Source: Bradyrhizobium sp. LHD-71 (lineage in GTDB: Bacteria; Pseudomonadota; Alphaproteobacteria; Rhizobiales; Xanthobacteraceae). From it: DNA of 64,000 bases. The stretch spans positions 124,001-188,000 of the forward strand of contig NZ_JAVIFX010000004.1 in assembly GCF_031157255.1 (NCBI RefSeq). Direction: 5' to 3'. A program made the translations under genes and the position numbers. The notes beneath the pieces were generated by a model that made no database searches, was not told where the DNA came from, and saw only the letters and a program-made list of their open reading frames with translations. Of the stretch, positions 42,166 to 50,113 are shown piece by piece (the first letter of the stretch is position 1; each line of letters opens with the position of its first letter).

Positions 42166-42873
42166 ATGCATCAAACCGCGTTCTGGCTCGCAATCGGCCA
42201 GATCATCTGGATCAACATCTTGCTGTCGGGGGACAACGCCGTCGTCATCGCGATGGCGTGCCGCTCGCTGTCGGACCGTGCGCGCCTGTGGGGAATGATT
42301 CTCGGCGCTGGCGTAGCGGTCATCCTGCGCATCATCTTCACAGGCATCGTTACGACTTTGATGAACATACAGTTCCTCAAAGCCGCCGGCGCGATCGCGT
42401 TGCTCTATATCGCTGTCGATCTCATCAAGCCGAAGGCGCATGATGACGAAGGCCAGATCAACGCGGCCGATACGCTGCTCAAGGCGATGATGACGATCGC
42501 GGTGGCCGACCTCGTCATGAGCCTCGACAACGTCGTCGCCATCGCTGCGGTTGCAAAGGGCAGCTGGCTGCTGTTGCTGATCGGTCTCGGGATCTCAATT
42601 CCGATGATCATCGCGGGCAGCGCAATCATCATGGCGATGCTCGACCGCTTCCCGGTACTGGTCTGGGCCGGTGCAGCATTGCTCGGCTGGATCGCCGGCG
42701 AGCTGTTCGTCACCGATGTCGGAGTAGCCGGTTATCTCGGCGCGGAAGCCGCACATTTCTACGAGAAGCCGTTTGCGATCTTAGGCGCCCTGCTCGTCCT
42801 CGCGATCGGCGTCTGGCTTCGCTACGGCCGACGTCAGCCGGCGGTGGCCGATTCTCATCAGAGCCAGACCTGA
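42166..42873 (+). CDS. TerC-family integral membrane protein (copy 1)
   Basis: A 235-residue membrane protein with about seven helices and the two conserved acidic motifs of the family: LLSGDNAVVIAMA in the first helix and MSLDNVVAIAAVAKG in the middle. Family members are implicated in Mn2+ export or metal loading of exported proteins, and in tellurite resistance in some plasmids. The ATG at 42166 is 12 bases after GGAGGA; a TTG at 42160 has better spacing and would add two residues. The gene lies next to a small HTH operon and a second terC-like gene. Its 3' end is followed by a hairpin. Confidence 0.88.
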   Translation: MHQTAFWLAIGQIIWINILLSGDNAVVIAMACRSLSDRARLWGMILGAGVAVILRIIFTGIVTTLMNIQFLKAAGAIALLYIAVDLIKPKAHDDEGQINAADTLLKAMMTIAVADLVMSLDNVVAIAAVAKGSWLLLLIGLGISIPMIIAGSAIIMAMLDRFPVLVWAGAALLGWIAGELFVTDVGVAGYLGAEAAHFYEKPFAILGALLVLAIGVWLRYGRRQPAVADSHQSQT

Positions 42874-42911
42874 AGCTGAGCGGCGGCTCCACGAAAGATC
42901 AAGAAACGTTG

Positions 42912-42933
42912 TCGCGCCCCGTTCGGGGCGCGA
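42912..42933. terminator. GC-rich hairpin after terC copy 1
   Basis: TCGCGCCCC-GTTC-GGGGCGCGA is a perfect 9-bp stem with a tetraloop, between the convergent terC gene (stop 42873) and the gene ending at 42962. Neither side has a clear U-run, so it may be a weak bidirectional terminator. Confidence 0.5.
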
Positions 42934-42961
42934 TTGCGTTGCGGCCGACGTTTGCTGTCGT

Positions 42962-43420
42962 TCAGACGAACGCTGCCAGCTGTGGCACGAAGCGGCTGAC
43001 ATGCTCCATCGATTCGGCGAGCATGAATTCGAGTTTCTGATCGAGCACGACCCTGAAGGCGCAAAGACCGATCAGCGACCGGGCCACAAACGCAAACCGA
43101 TGGGGCTTTGTCAGCATCCTTGCGGCCGCATCTGCGATGCGGTCGAGACGGGTGTCCTCAGCAATCACGCAACCGGAGCCGTCTTCGAGCACGTAGAGCC
43201 GGCCGATACGCGTCACGCACATCGTGCAGTCCAGGTCGGGAGCCTCGCCGACGATGTAGAACTGGGGATCGCCGGTTTCGGTCTTGCCGACGCTCCAGGA
43301 AGCCCGACCGCGCTGCGAGCCGTGCGCGGAATAGAGCGATACCAATTGCTGCAGTTCGTTCTGGCGCCAGCAATGCGGGCGCTCCGGCACATGGAATGCA
43401 ACGACGTTCTGCGCTGTCAT
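42962..43420 (-). CDS. Unknown 152-residue protein, partner of an HTH regulator
   Basis: I do not recognise a family. The ATG at 43420 overlaps the stop of the HTH gene by four bases (ATGA), so both are translated together. The protein is soluble and mixed alpha/beta: an N-terminal VVAFHVPERPHCWRQNE segment, a central strand-rich part with a Cys pair (LDCTMCVTRIGRLYVLEDG), and a helical C-terminus. There is no signal peptide or membrane helix. Coupling to an XRE-type regulator suggests it is a co-regulator or sensor for it, as in toxin-antitoxin or ligand-sensing pairs, but nothing in the sequence decides this. Confidence 0.65.
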   Translation of the reverse strand: MTAQNVVAFHVPERPHCWRQNELQQLVSLYSAHGSQRGRASWSVGKTETGDPQFYIVGEAPDLDCTMCVTRIGRLYVLEDGSGCVIAEDTRLDRIADAAARMLTKPHRFAFVARSLIGLCAFRVVLDQKLEFMLAESMEHVSRFVPQLAAFV

Positions 43421-43773
43421 GGTTGATCCTCGAACAACAGCCGATGAAGCTCCGGGTCGTAGAACTCGAGCAGCTTGCGCGCGAACAACGACGGGGATTC
43501 GCCAAGCGCCCTTGCCCATCCCTCCATCGCCTCGGTCGGTACGCGACCGAACCCATTCTCCACCTGCGAGATGAAAGTGTAGTACTTGAGGCCCAGTCGG
43601 TCAGCGAGTTCGACCTGCGACAAACCAGCCCGGTTCCTCAATCCCTTCAGCCACGCTCCTGCCTGCTTACGCTTAAGCTTTGCCTCAGGTTCCGCCCGCG
43701 CGAAGTGCATCGGCTCCTCCGACTTCAAAAGGCCTTGATCGGTTTGTTGTTTCAAGTGTACTAAACTATCCAT
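43417..43773 (-). CDS. XRE-family helix-turn-helix regulator
   Basis: A 118-residue protein with an HTH_3 domain in the middle (LKGLRNRAGLSQVELADRLG, LKYYTFISQVENG), typical of Cro/CI-type regulators. After it, a short region (TEAMEGWARALGESPSLFARK, LLEFYDPELHRLL) probably mediates dimer formation. The ATG at 43773 is taken as the start; an internal ATG at 43710 would remove the first 21 residues. It is the first gene of a two-gene unit and divergent from the second terC-like gene, which may be its target. Confidence 0.8.
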   Translation of the reverse strand: MDSLVHLKQQTDQGLLKSEEPMHFARAEPEAKLKRKQAGAWLKGLRNRAGLSQVELADRLGLKYYTFISQVENGFGRVPTEAMEGWARALGESPSLFARKLLEFYDPELHRLLFEDQP

Positions 43774-43942
43774 CACTGAAGTTGTCTGCGCGAATTTGGA
43801 CTTAGCATAAGTTCTGCATGTATCAAACCTCGCCGCAGCACTGAAGTCGATCGCCGCCATAGTTCCGGCAACGCCGGAGTGACATGCCTCGCGATGAGCC
43901 CTCACGAAAACCAACGAATCTGAACAGGGACCGAACCGACCC

Positions 43943-44602
43943 ATGGCCGAGCTTCTTACTGCCCAGGCGCTGAGCGCACTGTTGCAGGTCATCATGATCG
44001 ACCTGGTGCTTGCCGGAGACAACGCGATCGTCATCGGACTTGCCGCTGCGGGCTTGCCGCAAGAGCAACGCTCGAAGGCGATTCTGATCGGCATCATCGC
44101 AGCGACAGTGCTTCGCATCGCATTCGCCGGCGCAACCACGCAACTACTGCAGATCGTCGGTCTGCTCCTCGCCGGCGGATTGTTGCTGCTGTGGGTTTGC
44201 TGGAAGATGTGGCGTGAGCTGCAGGCCCAGCACGGCGAGGAAGCGGCGACCGAAGAGGCGTTCGACGTGGACGTCAACCCGGACGGCACCGCGTCTGTCC
44301 GCGGGCCGCGCAAGACGCTGGCGCAAGCCACCTGGCAGATCATCATCGCCGACGTGTCTATGTCGCTCGACAACGTTCTCGCCGTTGCGGGCGCGGCACG
44401 CGAGCATCCCGGGGTTCTCGTGTTCGGCCTCGCGCTTTCGATCGCCTTGATGGGCATCGCGGCAAGCTTCATCGCCCGCCTGCTACAGAACCACCGCTGG
44501 ATCGCCTATGTCGGTCTTGCCGTCATTCTCTATGTGGCGCTCGAGATGATCTATCGCGGCACCTTCGAGGTTTTGCCGCATGTTACCGCGCTGGCGCAGT
44601 AG
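43943..44602 (+). CDS. TerC-family integral membrane protein (copy 2, YjbE-type)
   Basis: A 219-residue membrane protein with the two TerC motifs: VLAGDNAIVIGLAAAGLP and MSLDNVLAVAGAAREH. It differs from copy 1 by an insertion after the third helix (EEAFDVDVNPDGTASVRGPRK) between the two halves, as in YjbE-type members. It is probably an Mn2+ or other cation exporter. It is divergent from the HTH regulator and ends in a strong intrinsic terminator. Confidence 0.88.
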   Translation: MAELLTAQALSALLQVIMIDLVLAGDNAIVIGLAAAGLPQEQRSKAILIGIIAATVLRIAFAGATTQLLQIVGLLLAGGLLLLWVCWKMWRELQAQHGEEAATEEAFDVDVNPDGTASVRGPRKTLAQATWQIIIADVSMSLDNVLAVAGAAREHPGVLVFGLALSIALMGIAASFIARLLQNHRWIAYVGLAVILYVALEMIYRGTFEVLPHVTALAQ

Positions 44603-44627
44603 CGGAAATAACCATTGAACGAAATTG

Positions 44628-44657
44628 ATCGCGGCGCGAAAGCGCCGCGATTTTTTT
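44628..44657 (+). terminator. Strong intrinsic terminator of terC copy 2
   Basis: ATCGCGGCGC-GAAA-GCGCCGCGAT (44628-44651) is a perfect 10-bp stem with a GAAA tetraloop, followed by seven T residues (44651-44657). It lies 25 bases after the stop codon. The T-run touches the stop codon of the convergent MFS gene. Confidence 0.93.
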
Positions 44658-45954
44658 AGGACGCAGATGACGGCGCGAGCCCGGTCGACGACCGCTGCCG
44701 CCCGTCGATCATCAGCACGATGACTGCAGCAACGATGCAGAGTGCACCGGCCGCGAAGAACGCCGGCAGATAGGTGGCAAGCATCGTTCGCGAAAAGCCC
44801 GCGGCGAAAGCTGCCAGCGCGGCGCCGATCTGATGGCCGGCGAAGATCCAGCCGAACACGAGGTTGGCCCGTTCGGCGCCAAATTTCTGCGCCGTCAGCC
44901 TGACTGTCGGCGGCACCGTCGCGATCCAATCCAGCCCGTAGAAGACGGCGAACACCGAGAGGCCGAAGAAGGTGAAGTCCGTAAACGGCAGGAAGAGGAG
45001 CGACAGCCCGCGCAGACCGTAGTACCAGAACAACAGCCAGCGATTGTCATAACGGTCTGCCAGCCAGCCCGACGCGATGGTGCCGACGAAATCGAAGACG
45101 CCGATCGCCGCCAGCAGGCCTGCGGCCTTGGTTTGCGACAGGCCAAAGTCTACGCACATCGGGATGAAGTGGGTCTGGATCAGCCCGTTGGTGCTGGCGC
45201 CGCAGATAAAGAACGTCCCGAACAGAATCCAGAATGCTCTTGTGCGCGCGGCGTCACGCAGGGCTCCGAACGCTGCGGCTGTGACCGATCCGGATGCGCG
45301 CGGCGGCGCAGGCGGCGGCAGACCTTGATGGCCGTAGGGCAGCAGGCCGACGTCCGACGGACGGTCGCGCATCACAAGCAGCATGACAAGTGCCGCGCAT
45401 CCGACTGCGGCACAGACCGCGATCAACGCCACCCGCCAACCATAGTCGACCGCAAGCGTCGTGAGCAACGGCAGGAAGATCAACTGTCCGGTCGCAACGC
45501 TTGCCGTCAGCACGCCGACGACGAAGCCGCGCCGGGCGACGAACCAGCGCGTGGCAACGGTCGCGCCGAGCACGAGCGCCGTCATTCCCGTTCCGACGCC
45601 GACGCCGATGCCCCATAGCAACAAAAGCTGCCAAAGACTGGTCATCCAGAGCGACGTCACGAGCGAAATGGCCACGATCGATTGTGCGATCAGCACGATC
45701 CGGCGGACACCATACTTGTTCATCAGCGCCGCCGCGAACGGCGCCATGATGCCGAACAGAAAGAAGCGGATCGCCAGCGCTGCCGAGATATCAGACGTCG
45801 ACCAGCCGAACTCCTGCTGTAGCGGGATGATGAAGATGCCGGGCGCACCGACCGCGCCGGCCATGATGAGACCCGACAGGAACGTGGCGCCGGCGACGAT
45901 CCAGCCGTAATGGATTTTCTGGAACGGCGTCTCGGCGGGCGTAACGGAGGTCAT
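44656..45954 (-). CDS. MFS transporter (monocarboxylate/oxalate-antiporter-like)
   Basis: A 432-residue major facilitator protein with 12 hydrophobic segments. The N-terminal FQKIHYGWIVAGATFLSGLI and the GWSTSDISAALAIRFFLFGI segment with its following R-x3-G loop are typical of the OFA/MCT-like family that carries monocarboxylates or dicarboxylates. It is transcribed alone. The ATG at 45954 is used; a GTG/ATG five codons upstream is possible. Its 5' region has an unusually AT-rich patch (45976-45996) that may be the promoter or an operator. The substrate is unknown. Confidence 0.87.
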   Translation of the reverse strand: MTSVTPAETPFQKIHYGWIVAGATFLSGLIMAGAVGAPGIFIIPLQQEFGWSTSDISAALAIRFFLFGIMAPFAAALMNKYGVRRIVLIAQSIVAISLVTSLWMTSLWQLLLLWGIGVGVGTGMTALVLGATVATRWFVARRGFVVGVLTASVATGQLIFLPLLTTLAVDYGWRVALIAVCAAVGCAALVMLLVMRDRPSDVGLLPYGHQGLPPPAPPRASGSVTAAAFGALRDAARTRAFWILFGTFFICGASTNGLIQTHFIPMCVDFGLSQTKAAGLLAAIGVFDFVGTIASGWLADRYDNRWLLFWYYGLRGLSLLFLPFTDFTFFGLSVFAVFYGLDWIATVPPTVRLTAQKFGAERANLVFGWIFAGHQIGAALAAFAAGFSRTMLATYLPAFFAAGALCIVAAVIVLMIDGRQRSSTGLAPSSAS

Positions 45955-45975
45955 GGGCACGTCTCGCAAATCATC

Positions 45976-45996
45976 TATTATATTATAATCATAATA
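45976..45996. promoter_or_regulatory. AT-rich imperfect palindrome upstream of the MFS gene
   Basis: TATTAT ... ATAATA (45976-45981 and 45991-45996) within an almost pure A/T stretch, 22 bases upstream of the MFS start and exceptional in this GC-rich window. On the minus strand it holds TATAATATAATAG, fit for a -10 box or operator. Confidence 0.45.
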
Positions 45997-46109
45997 TGAC
46001 TAACACGCCGCGCCCTATTCGCAAAGGGTTTGCTCGCAGCCTGACAACGTGGAGGGAAAGGGGATCCGCTATCGCGATCGAAACGGAGCAAATTCAGCTT
46101 TGAGCCAAC

Positions 46110-46235
46110 CACACTGCCGCGTTGGATTGCGTCAAGTGTTCGCGGCGGTCAAACGGCGTCGCTTCTTCGAACGGCTGTACCGCGCAAAGACGCCCGACCT
46201 TGCCTCGCTGGCGATGACCGCCGAGGGCCAGTCCT
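46110..46235. repeat. Dispersed palindromic repeat, decayed copy 3
   Basis: Read on the minus strand, this stretch has the same order of blocks as copy 2 (46948-47068): a GGTCATCGCCAGCGAGG end, then AGCCGTTCGAAGAAGCGACGCC, then an end with GCAATCCAACGCGGCAG. Many mismatches show it is older. It fills most of the 293-base gap before the MFS gene; no gene is seen here. Confidence 0.6.
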
Positions 46236-46247
46236 TCCTTGGCTAAA

Positions 46248-46859
46248 TCACCACAAGGACTTCTGCGCGCGCTCGGGCCAAGCGCGGTCGTACTCCTCGC
46301 CGCCGACGCGATTGTCGCTCATGCTGGCGAGAATCTCGCCCGGGCTCGGCAGGTCCTGCGCCCGCAGATACTTCGCCGGATTCCAAAGATCGGACCTGAC
46401 GATTGCGCGGGCACACTGGAAGTAGATCTCGTCCACGGTCATGACCACGACCGAGCGCGGCGCCTTGCCTTCGGTCAGGAACGACTCGCAGAGCGCTGGA
46501 TCGACAGAGACATGGGCGCGCCCGTTGATCCGCAACGTGCTGCCGACGCCAGGAATCAGGAACAACAGTGCGACACGCGGGTCCCGCACGATATTGCGCA
46601 GCGAATCGACGCGGTTGTTGCCGCGCCTGTCGGGCATCATCAGCGTCTTTTCGTCGTGAATGCGGACGAAGCCCGCAGCGTCACCCCGTGGAGAACAATC
46701 CAGACCCTCAGGACCGCCGGTTGCGAGCGCAGCAAACGGCGAGGCATCGATCAGCTTGCGGTATTTCGGCGTAATGCGGTCGGCGACCTTGACGGTCGAC
46801 GCATCGTTGGGCTGCCCGTAGATCGCTTCCAGCTCTTCAACAGATGCAATGATCGACAT
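46248..46859 (-). CDS. FMN-dependent PPOX-type flavoprotein (MSMEG_1061-like)
   Basis: A 203-residue protein of the pyridoxamine-phosphate-oxidase-like split-barrel fold. The ATG at 46859 follows GAGAGGACG. Segments FAALATGGPEGLDCSPRGD, DRRGNNRVDSLRNIVRDPRV and LFLIPGVGSTLRINGRAHVS match FMN-binding members of the MSMEG_1061 group. These enzymes bind FMN or F420 and reduce small molecules or act in general stress defence. It is a single gene flanked by two repeat copies. Confidence 0.85.
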   Translation of the reverse strand: MSIIASVEELEAIYGQPNDASTVKVADRITPKYRKLIDASPFAALATGGPEGLDCSPRGDAAGFVRIHDEKTLMMPDRRGNNRVDSLRNIVRDPRVALLFLIPGVGSTLRINGRAHVSVDPALCESFLTEGKAPRSVVVMTVDEIYFQCARAIVRSDLWNPAKYLRAQDLPSPGEILASMSDNRVGGEEYDRAWPERAQKSLW

Positions 46860-46947
46860 CGTCCTCTCCGCTATCCTGTGCGGCGCCGTTCTAGCGTTCG
46901 ACGGCTGGCGCAGCAAGATGGCCGGCCACCCAGGAGCTAAATTCCCG

Positions 46948-47068
46948 CGTCATTGCGAGGCATAGCCGTTCGAAGAACGGCGTCGCTTCGCTCGCCTATG
47001 GGGCGACGAAGCAATCCAGCGCGGCATTGGTCGCAACTGCCGACAGGATTGCTTCGCTCGCAATGACG
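46948..47068. repeat. Dispersed palindromic repeat, copy 2
   Basis: The ends are inverted repeats: CGTCATTGCGAGG at 46948-46960 and CGCAATGACG at 47059-47068, with GCGACGAAGCAATCCAG and AGGATTGCTTCGCTCGC as inner arms. A further hairpin CCGTTCGAAGAACGG lies within. It sits directly after the esterase stop (47075 on the minus strand) and before the PPOX gene. The best-preserved copy in the window. Confidence 0.75.
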
Positions 47069-47074
47069 ATTGCG

Positions 47075-48427
47075 CTACTTCGCCTTCAAGAACTCGGCTA
47101 CGTCCAACAGCACGAATTCGTTGTCGTCGGCCTTGTTAGGCTCGCGGCTGGTCGAGAACGGCAGGTTGTTGTCGTTGCCGACGACGATGTGCCGGTCATC
47201 GACCACGTCGACGTTCTCAATGGTGAAGAACGGGAACGTCAGGACGCCATCGTTCAACGGTTTCCTTGCCTTCTTGTTGGGATCCTGGATCTTCATCAGA
47301 TCGATATAAGCAATCTTGCGAACCGGCTTGCCTGCGGCAGCATCCCCAAGCTCGATCTTGTAGACGCGCTTGAACTTGGCGAGATCGGCAAAGCAACTTT
47401 CGCCGCGGCTGCCCTGCGGGCATGCCTTGTCGGCCGTACCCTCGCCGTTGTCGCGTTCGATGATCAAACCGGTCGTACCGTCGATCATGTTGAAATCGCC
47501 GATGGCGTGACCGTTCGCCTCGAAGACATAGTGCCAGAAGCGACCGGTAAACTTTTCCGCGGCTACGTCGAACTCGAGAATGCGTGCGGCTTCCTTGCCA
47601 TCAAGTTTCTCGACATCTTTCTTTTCGGCATCCCACAAAGGACCTTCCAGCAACGCATAGAGGAACGTTCCATCCTTCGATGCGGCAAAACCTTCGTAGC
47701 CCTTGGAGCGGCGGAGGTTGACCGCGGCGCCGTACGACGCGCCGGGCGTTGCGGGCGTCTGGACCGACCAATGATCGGGCGAGCGCACCGGCTTGCCGTC
47801 GGCAATCGTCTCGAATACGGCGAGCACCTTACCCGCCTTGTCGGTCTTCAGGACGTAGGGTCCGAACTCGTCGCCGATCCAGATGTTGTCGCCGACGACC
47901 TGAAAGCCTTCGGTGTCGAAGTCGGCCCCCGTCAGGTAGCGCTTCGCAGTATCTTCGTGGACGATCCGGAACGGCACCTTCCTGTCGGGATCGTGCAGGA
48001 AGATCGTTTCCTGTCGCTCGATCTTGCCGCTCGCCCAGTCGATCTTGTGGCGATTGAGATAGAGCATCGAATCCGCCGAATTGTAGCGCGACCCCATGCC
48101 ATTGTCGGTCAGCACCCAAAAGGTGCCGTCGGGCATCGTCTTGATCCCCGAGTGGCCCTGCAGCGGCTGCCCCTTGAACGGCACGGAAACGCCAGTCGGG
48201 CGCTCGTAGGATTTGCCCATCACGCTGCCGGGCGTTTCGACACGGCGGCCAGTCGTGTATTTGCCGGAGGTCTTCAGCTCGGCAGGCGCATCTGTCGGAG
48301 CATCGATGAACGTCTGCGCCGGGAGCACCGCATGGCCGACGAGCGTCGCCGGGAAATCGCCTTCCGCGAACGCTGCGGACGACATCATCAGAGCCAATGA
48401 AACAGAGCAGAGAAACGAAATTCGCAT
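47075..48427 (-). CDS. Exported phytase-like esterase
   Basis: A 450-residue exported protein. CAGGAG before the ATG at 48427 and a signal peptide (RISFLCSVSLALMMSSAAFA) fix the start. The mature protein is beta-propeller-like with the family segments GHSGIKTMPDGTFWVLTDNG, FDTEGFQVVGDNIWIGDEFG and a C-terminal FFTIENVDVVDDRHIVVGNDNN, as in esterase-like phytase-family proteins. It likely acts on phosphate or carboxyl esters in the periplasm. It is a single gene, ending at repeat copy 2 and divergent from an MFS gene. Confidence 0.85.
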   Translation of the reverse strand: MRISFLCSVSLALMMSSAAFAEGDFPATLVGHAVLPAQTFIDAPTDAPAELKTSGKYTTGRRVETPGSVMGKSYERPTGVSVPFKGQPLQGHSGIKTMPDGTFWVLTDNGMGSRYNSADSMLYLNRHKIDWASGKIERQETIFLHDPDRKVPFRIVHEDTAKRYLTGADFDTEGFQVVGDNIWIGDEFGPYVLKTDKAGKVLAVFETIADGKPVRSPDHWSVQTPATPGASYGAAVNLRRSKGYEGFAASKDGTFLYALLEGPLWDAEKKDVEKLDGKEAARILEFDVAAEKFTGRFWHYVFEANGHAIGDFNMIDGTTGLIIERDNGEGTADKACPQGSRGESCFADLAKFKRVYKIELGDAAAGKPVRKIAYIDLMKIQDPNKKARKPLNDGVLTFPFFTIENVDVVDDRHIVVGNDNNLPFSTSREPNKADDNEFVLLDVAEFLKAK

Positions 48428-48759
48428 GGCGAGCTCCTGATGATGAACGTGTCCGCTTTTTGCATGAGGTAGTGCGCGGCGTTGACGGCATGGTGAAGGA
48501 ACGATGACAGTCGGCATTTGCCGCTCGTGATGCATAAGTCATTGATAATTCGGTCGAATAATCAATGCGTCGGCTCCGCGACAGATGTACCGGCGGCACC
48601 AGGCGTGGCCGCAGCGATCGTTCCGTTGGCTAGTCACTCGATAGGCGCGCGATCGGCGCTTACCTGCCGCATAAAGAGGCAGAGATGGACAATCCGGGGC
48701 GGAAGCAGGTAGCTGTCTGACGCGCAAGGGCCGCAAGAAGAAGACGGAGCACAAACGAC
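48428..48759. promoter_or_regulatory. Divergent region with a 28-bp palindrome
   Basis: In this 332-base gap CATTGATAATTC-GGTC-GAATAATCAATG (48540-48567) is an inverted repeat with 11 of 12 paired positions. It lies 113 bases before the esterase start and 193 bases before the MFS start, and is AT-rich against a GC-rich background. It is probably an operator for a regulator encoded elsewhere. Confidence 0.5.
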
Positions 48760-49980
48760 ATGGCCGACATCGTTGCCGGCTCGGACCGGACAGAAGCGCA
48801 GTCGGAACTGCGCAGCCTGACCGTCATCTCGATTGCGCACTGGTACAGCCACTACGTCATCCTTGTGCTGCCGATGCTGTTCCCGTTCCTGAAGGAGCGA
48901 CTGGGCGTCGGGTTCGTCGAACTTGGCTTCGCACTGACCGTGTTTGCCGTCGTGTCAGGTCTGACCCAGGCGCCACTCGGCTATGTGGTCGACAGGTTCG
49001 GCGCGCGCAGACTGTTGACGCTGGGCGTCTGCCTCGGCGGCGCCGCCTTCGTCCTGTTGGGGATGAACCTGAGCTACCCCTGGTTGATCGCCAGCGCCGC
49101 GCTGCTGGGGCTTGCCAACAGCGTCTATCATCCGTCGGACTACGCGCTGCTCGCCGCGAACATCGACGGCAAGCGGATCGGCCGGGCGTTCTCGATCCAC
49201 ACTTTCTCCGGTTTCCTGGGTGGTGCGGTGGCGCCCGCGATCGTCGCATTGCTCGTTGCGATGGTCGGCGGCGCAGGCGCGCTGATGGCTTCAGGCGCGA
49301 TAGGCTTTCTGGTCGCGCTGTTGATCGTCGCCTTTCCCATTCCTGAAGCGAGCGCTGCGACCGCCTCCGCGAACGGCGCCGACGCCGACGCCGGTTCGTC
49401 AGGTGTGCTGACGCCGGCAATCCTGATGCTCGCGGTCTTCTTCATGCTGCTTGGCCTGTCGAATAGCGGCATCAGCACTTTCGGCGTCGTTTCCTTGATG
49501 ACGGGCTACGGACTCCTGTTCTCCACGGCAAACATCGCGCTCACCGCCTATCTCGGCGCGAGCGCAGTGGGCGTGCTTGCCGGCGGCTTTCTCGCCGACC
49601 GCACGCACCGGCATGGTGACGTCGCTGCCGCCTGTTTCGCCGCCAACGTCGTGATCATCGTGCTGATTGCGCTGTTGACGCCACATCCGGCACTGCTGAT
49701 CGCGATGATGACGCTGGCCGGATTTCTTGGCGGCGTGATCGCGCCGTCTCGCGACATGCTGGTGCGCAAAGCTGCACCGCCCGGTGCCGCCGGCCGCGCG
49801 TTCGGCATCGTCTCGACCGGGTTCAACATGAGCGGCATCATCTCGCCGCTTCTGTTCGGCTGGATCATGGATCAGTCAATGCCGCGCGGCGTGTTCTGGC
49901 TCGCTGCCTGTTTCATGGCACTGACGGTCCTGCTCGCCCTCGTGACCGAGCGAAGGCGGCCGGCGACCGAGGCCGCCTAG
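48760..49980 (+). CDS. MFS transporter
   Basis: A 406-residue major facilitator protein with 12 hydrophobic segments. IAHWYSHYVILVLPMLFPF forms helix 1, and the PLGYVVDRFGARRLL loop (motif A-like) follows helix 2. ANSVYHPSDYALLAANI and the C-terminal GVIAPSRDMLVRKAAPPGAAG resemble FSR/fosmidomycin-resistance and related sugar-acid carriers. A CGGAG site lies before the ATG. It is alone, divergent from the exported esterase, and may take up a product of that enzyme. A dispersed palindrome begins right after its stop. Confidence 0.86.
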   Translation: MADIVAGSDRTEAQSELRSLTVISIAHWYSHYVILVLPMLFPFLKERLGVGFVELGFALTVFAVVSGLTQAPLGYVVDRFGARRLLTLGVCLGGAAFVLLGMNLSYPWLIASAALLGLANSVYHPSDYALLAANIDGKRIGRAFSIHTFSGFLGGAVAPAIVALLVAMVGGAGALMASGAIGFLVALLIVAFPIPEASAATASANGADADAGSSGVLTPAILMLAVFFMLLGLSNSGISTFGVVSLMTGYGLLFSTANIALTAYLGASAVGVLAGGFLADRTHRHGDVAAACFAANVVIIVLIALLTPHPALLIAMMTLAGFLGGVIAPSRDMLVRKAAPPGAAGRAFGIVSTGFNMSGIISPLLFGWIMDQSMPRGVFWLAACFMALTVLLALVTERRRPATEAA

Positions 49981-49981
49981 A

Positions 49982-50024
49982 GCATTTTCCGGAAAAGTGG
50001 GCACCGGTTTTCCGCAGAAAATGC
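49982..50024. repeat. Rhizobiales-type dispersed palindrome (CGGAAAA...TTTTCCG)
   Basis: Outer arms GCATTTTC (49982-49989) and GAAAATGC (50017-50024); inner arms CGGAAAA (49990-49996) and TTTTCCG (50008-50014) around GTGGGCACCGG. This sequence type is common between genes in Bradyrhizobium and relatives. It starts right after the MFS stop codon and may act as its transcript end. Confidence 0.8.
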
Positions 50025-50113
50025 GACCAAACAAACGAATCTAGAGCGGCACGACGCGCGAACCGGCACTCCGATGTCGTCAGCATCGGGCTGGATCCTG
50101 CAACGGCAAGTGC

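Noticed and set aside
47027-48400. A 457-codon plus-strand frame opposite the phytase-like esterase
   Set aside because: Antisense shadow; the minus-strand protein has a signal peptide and family motifs.
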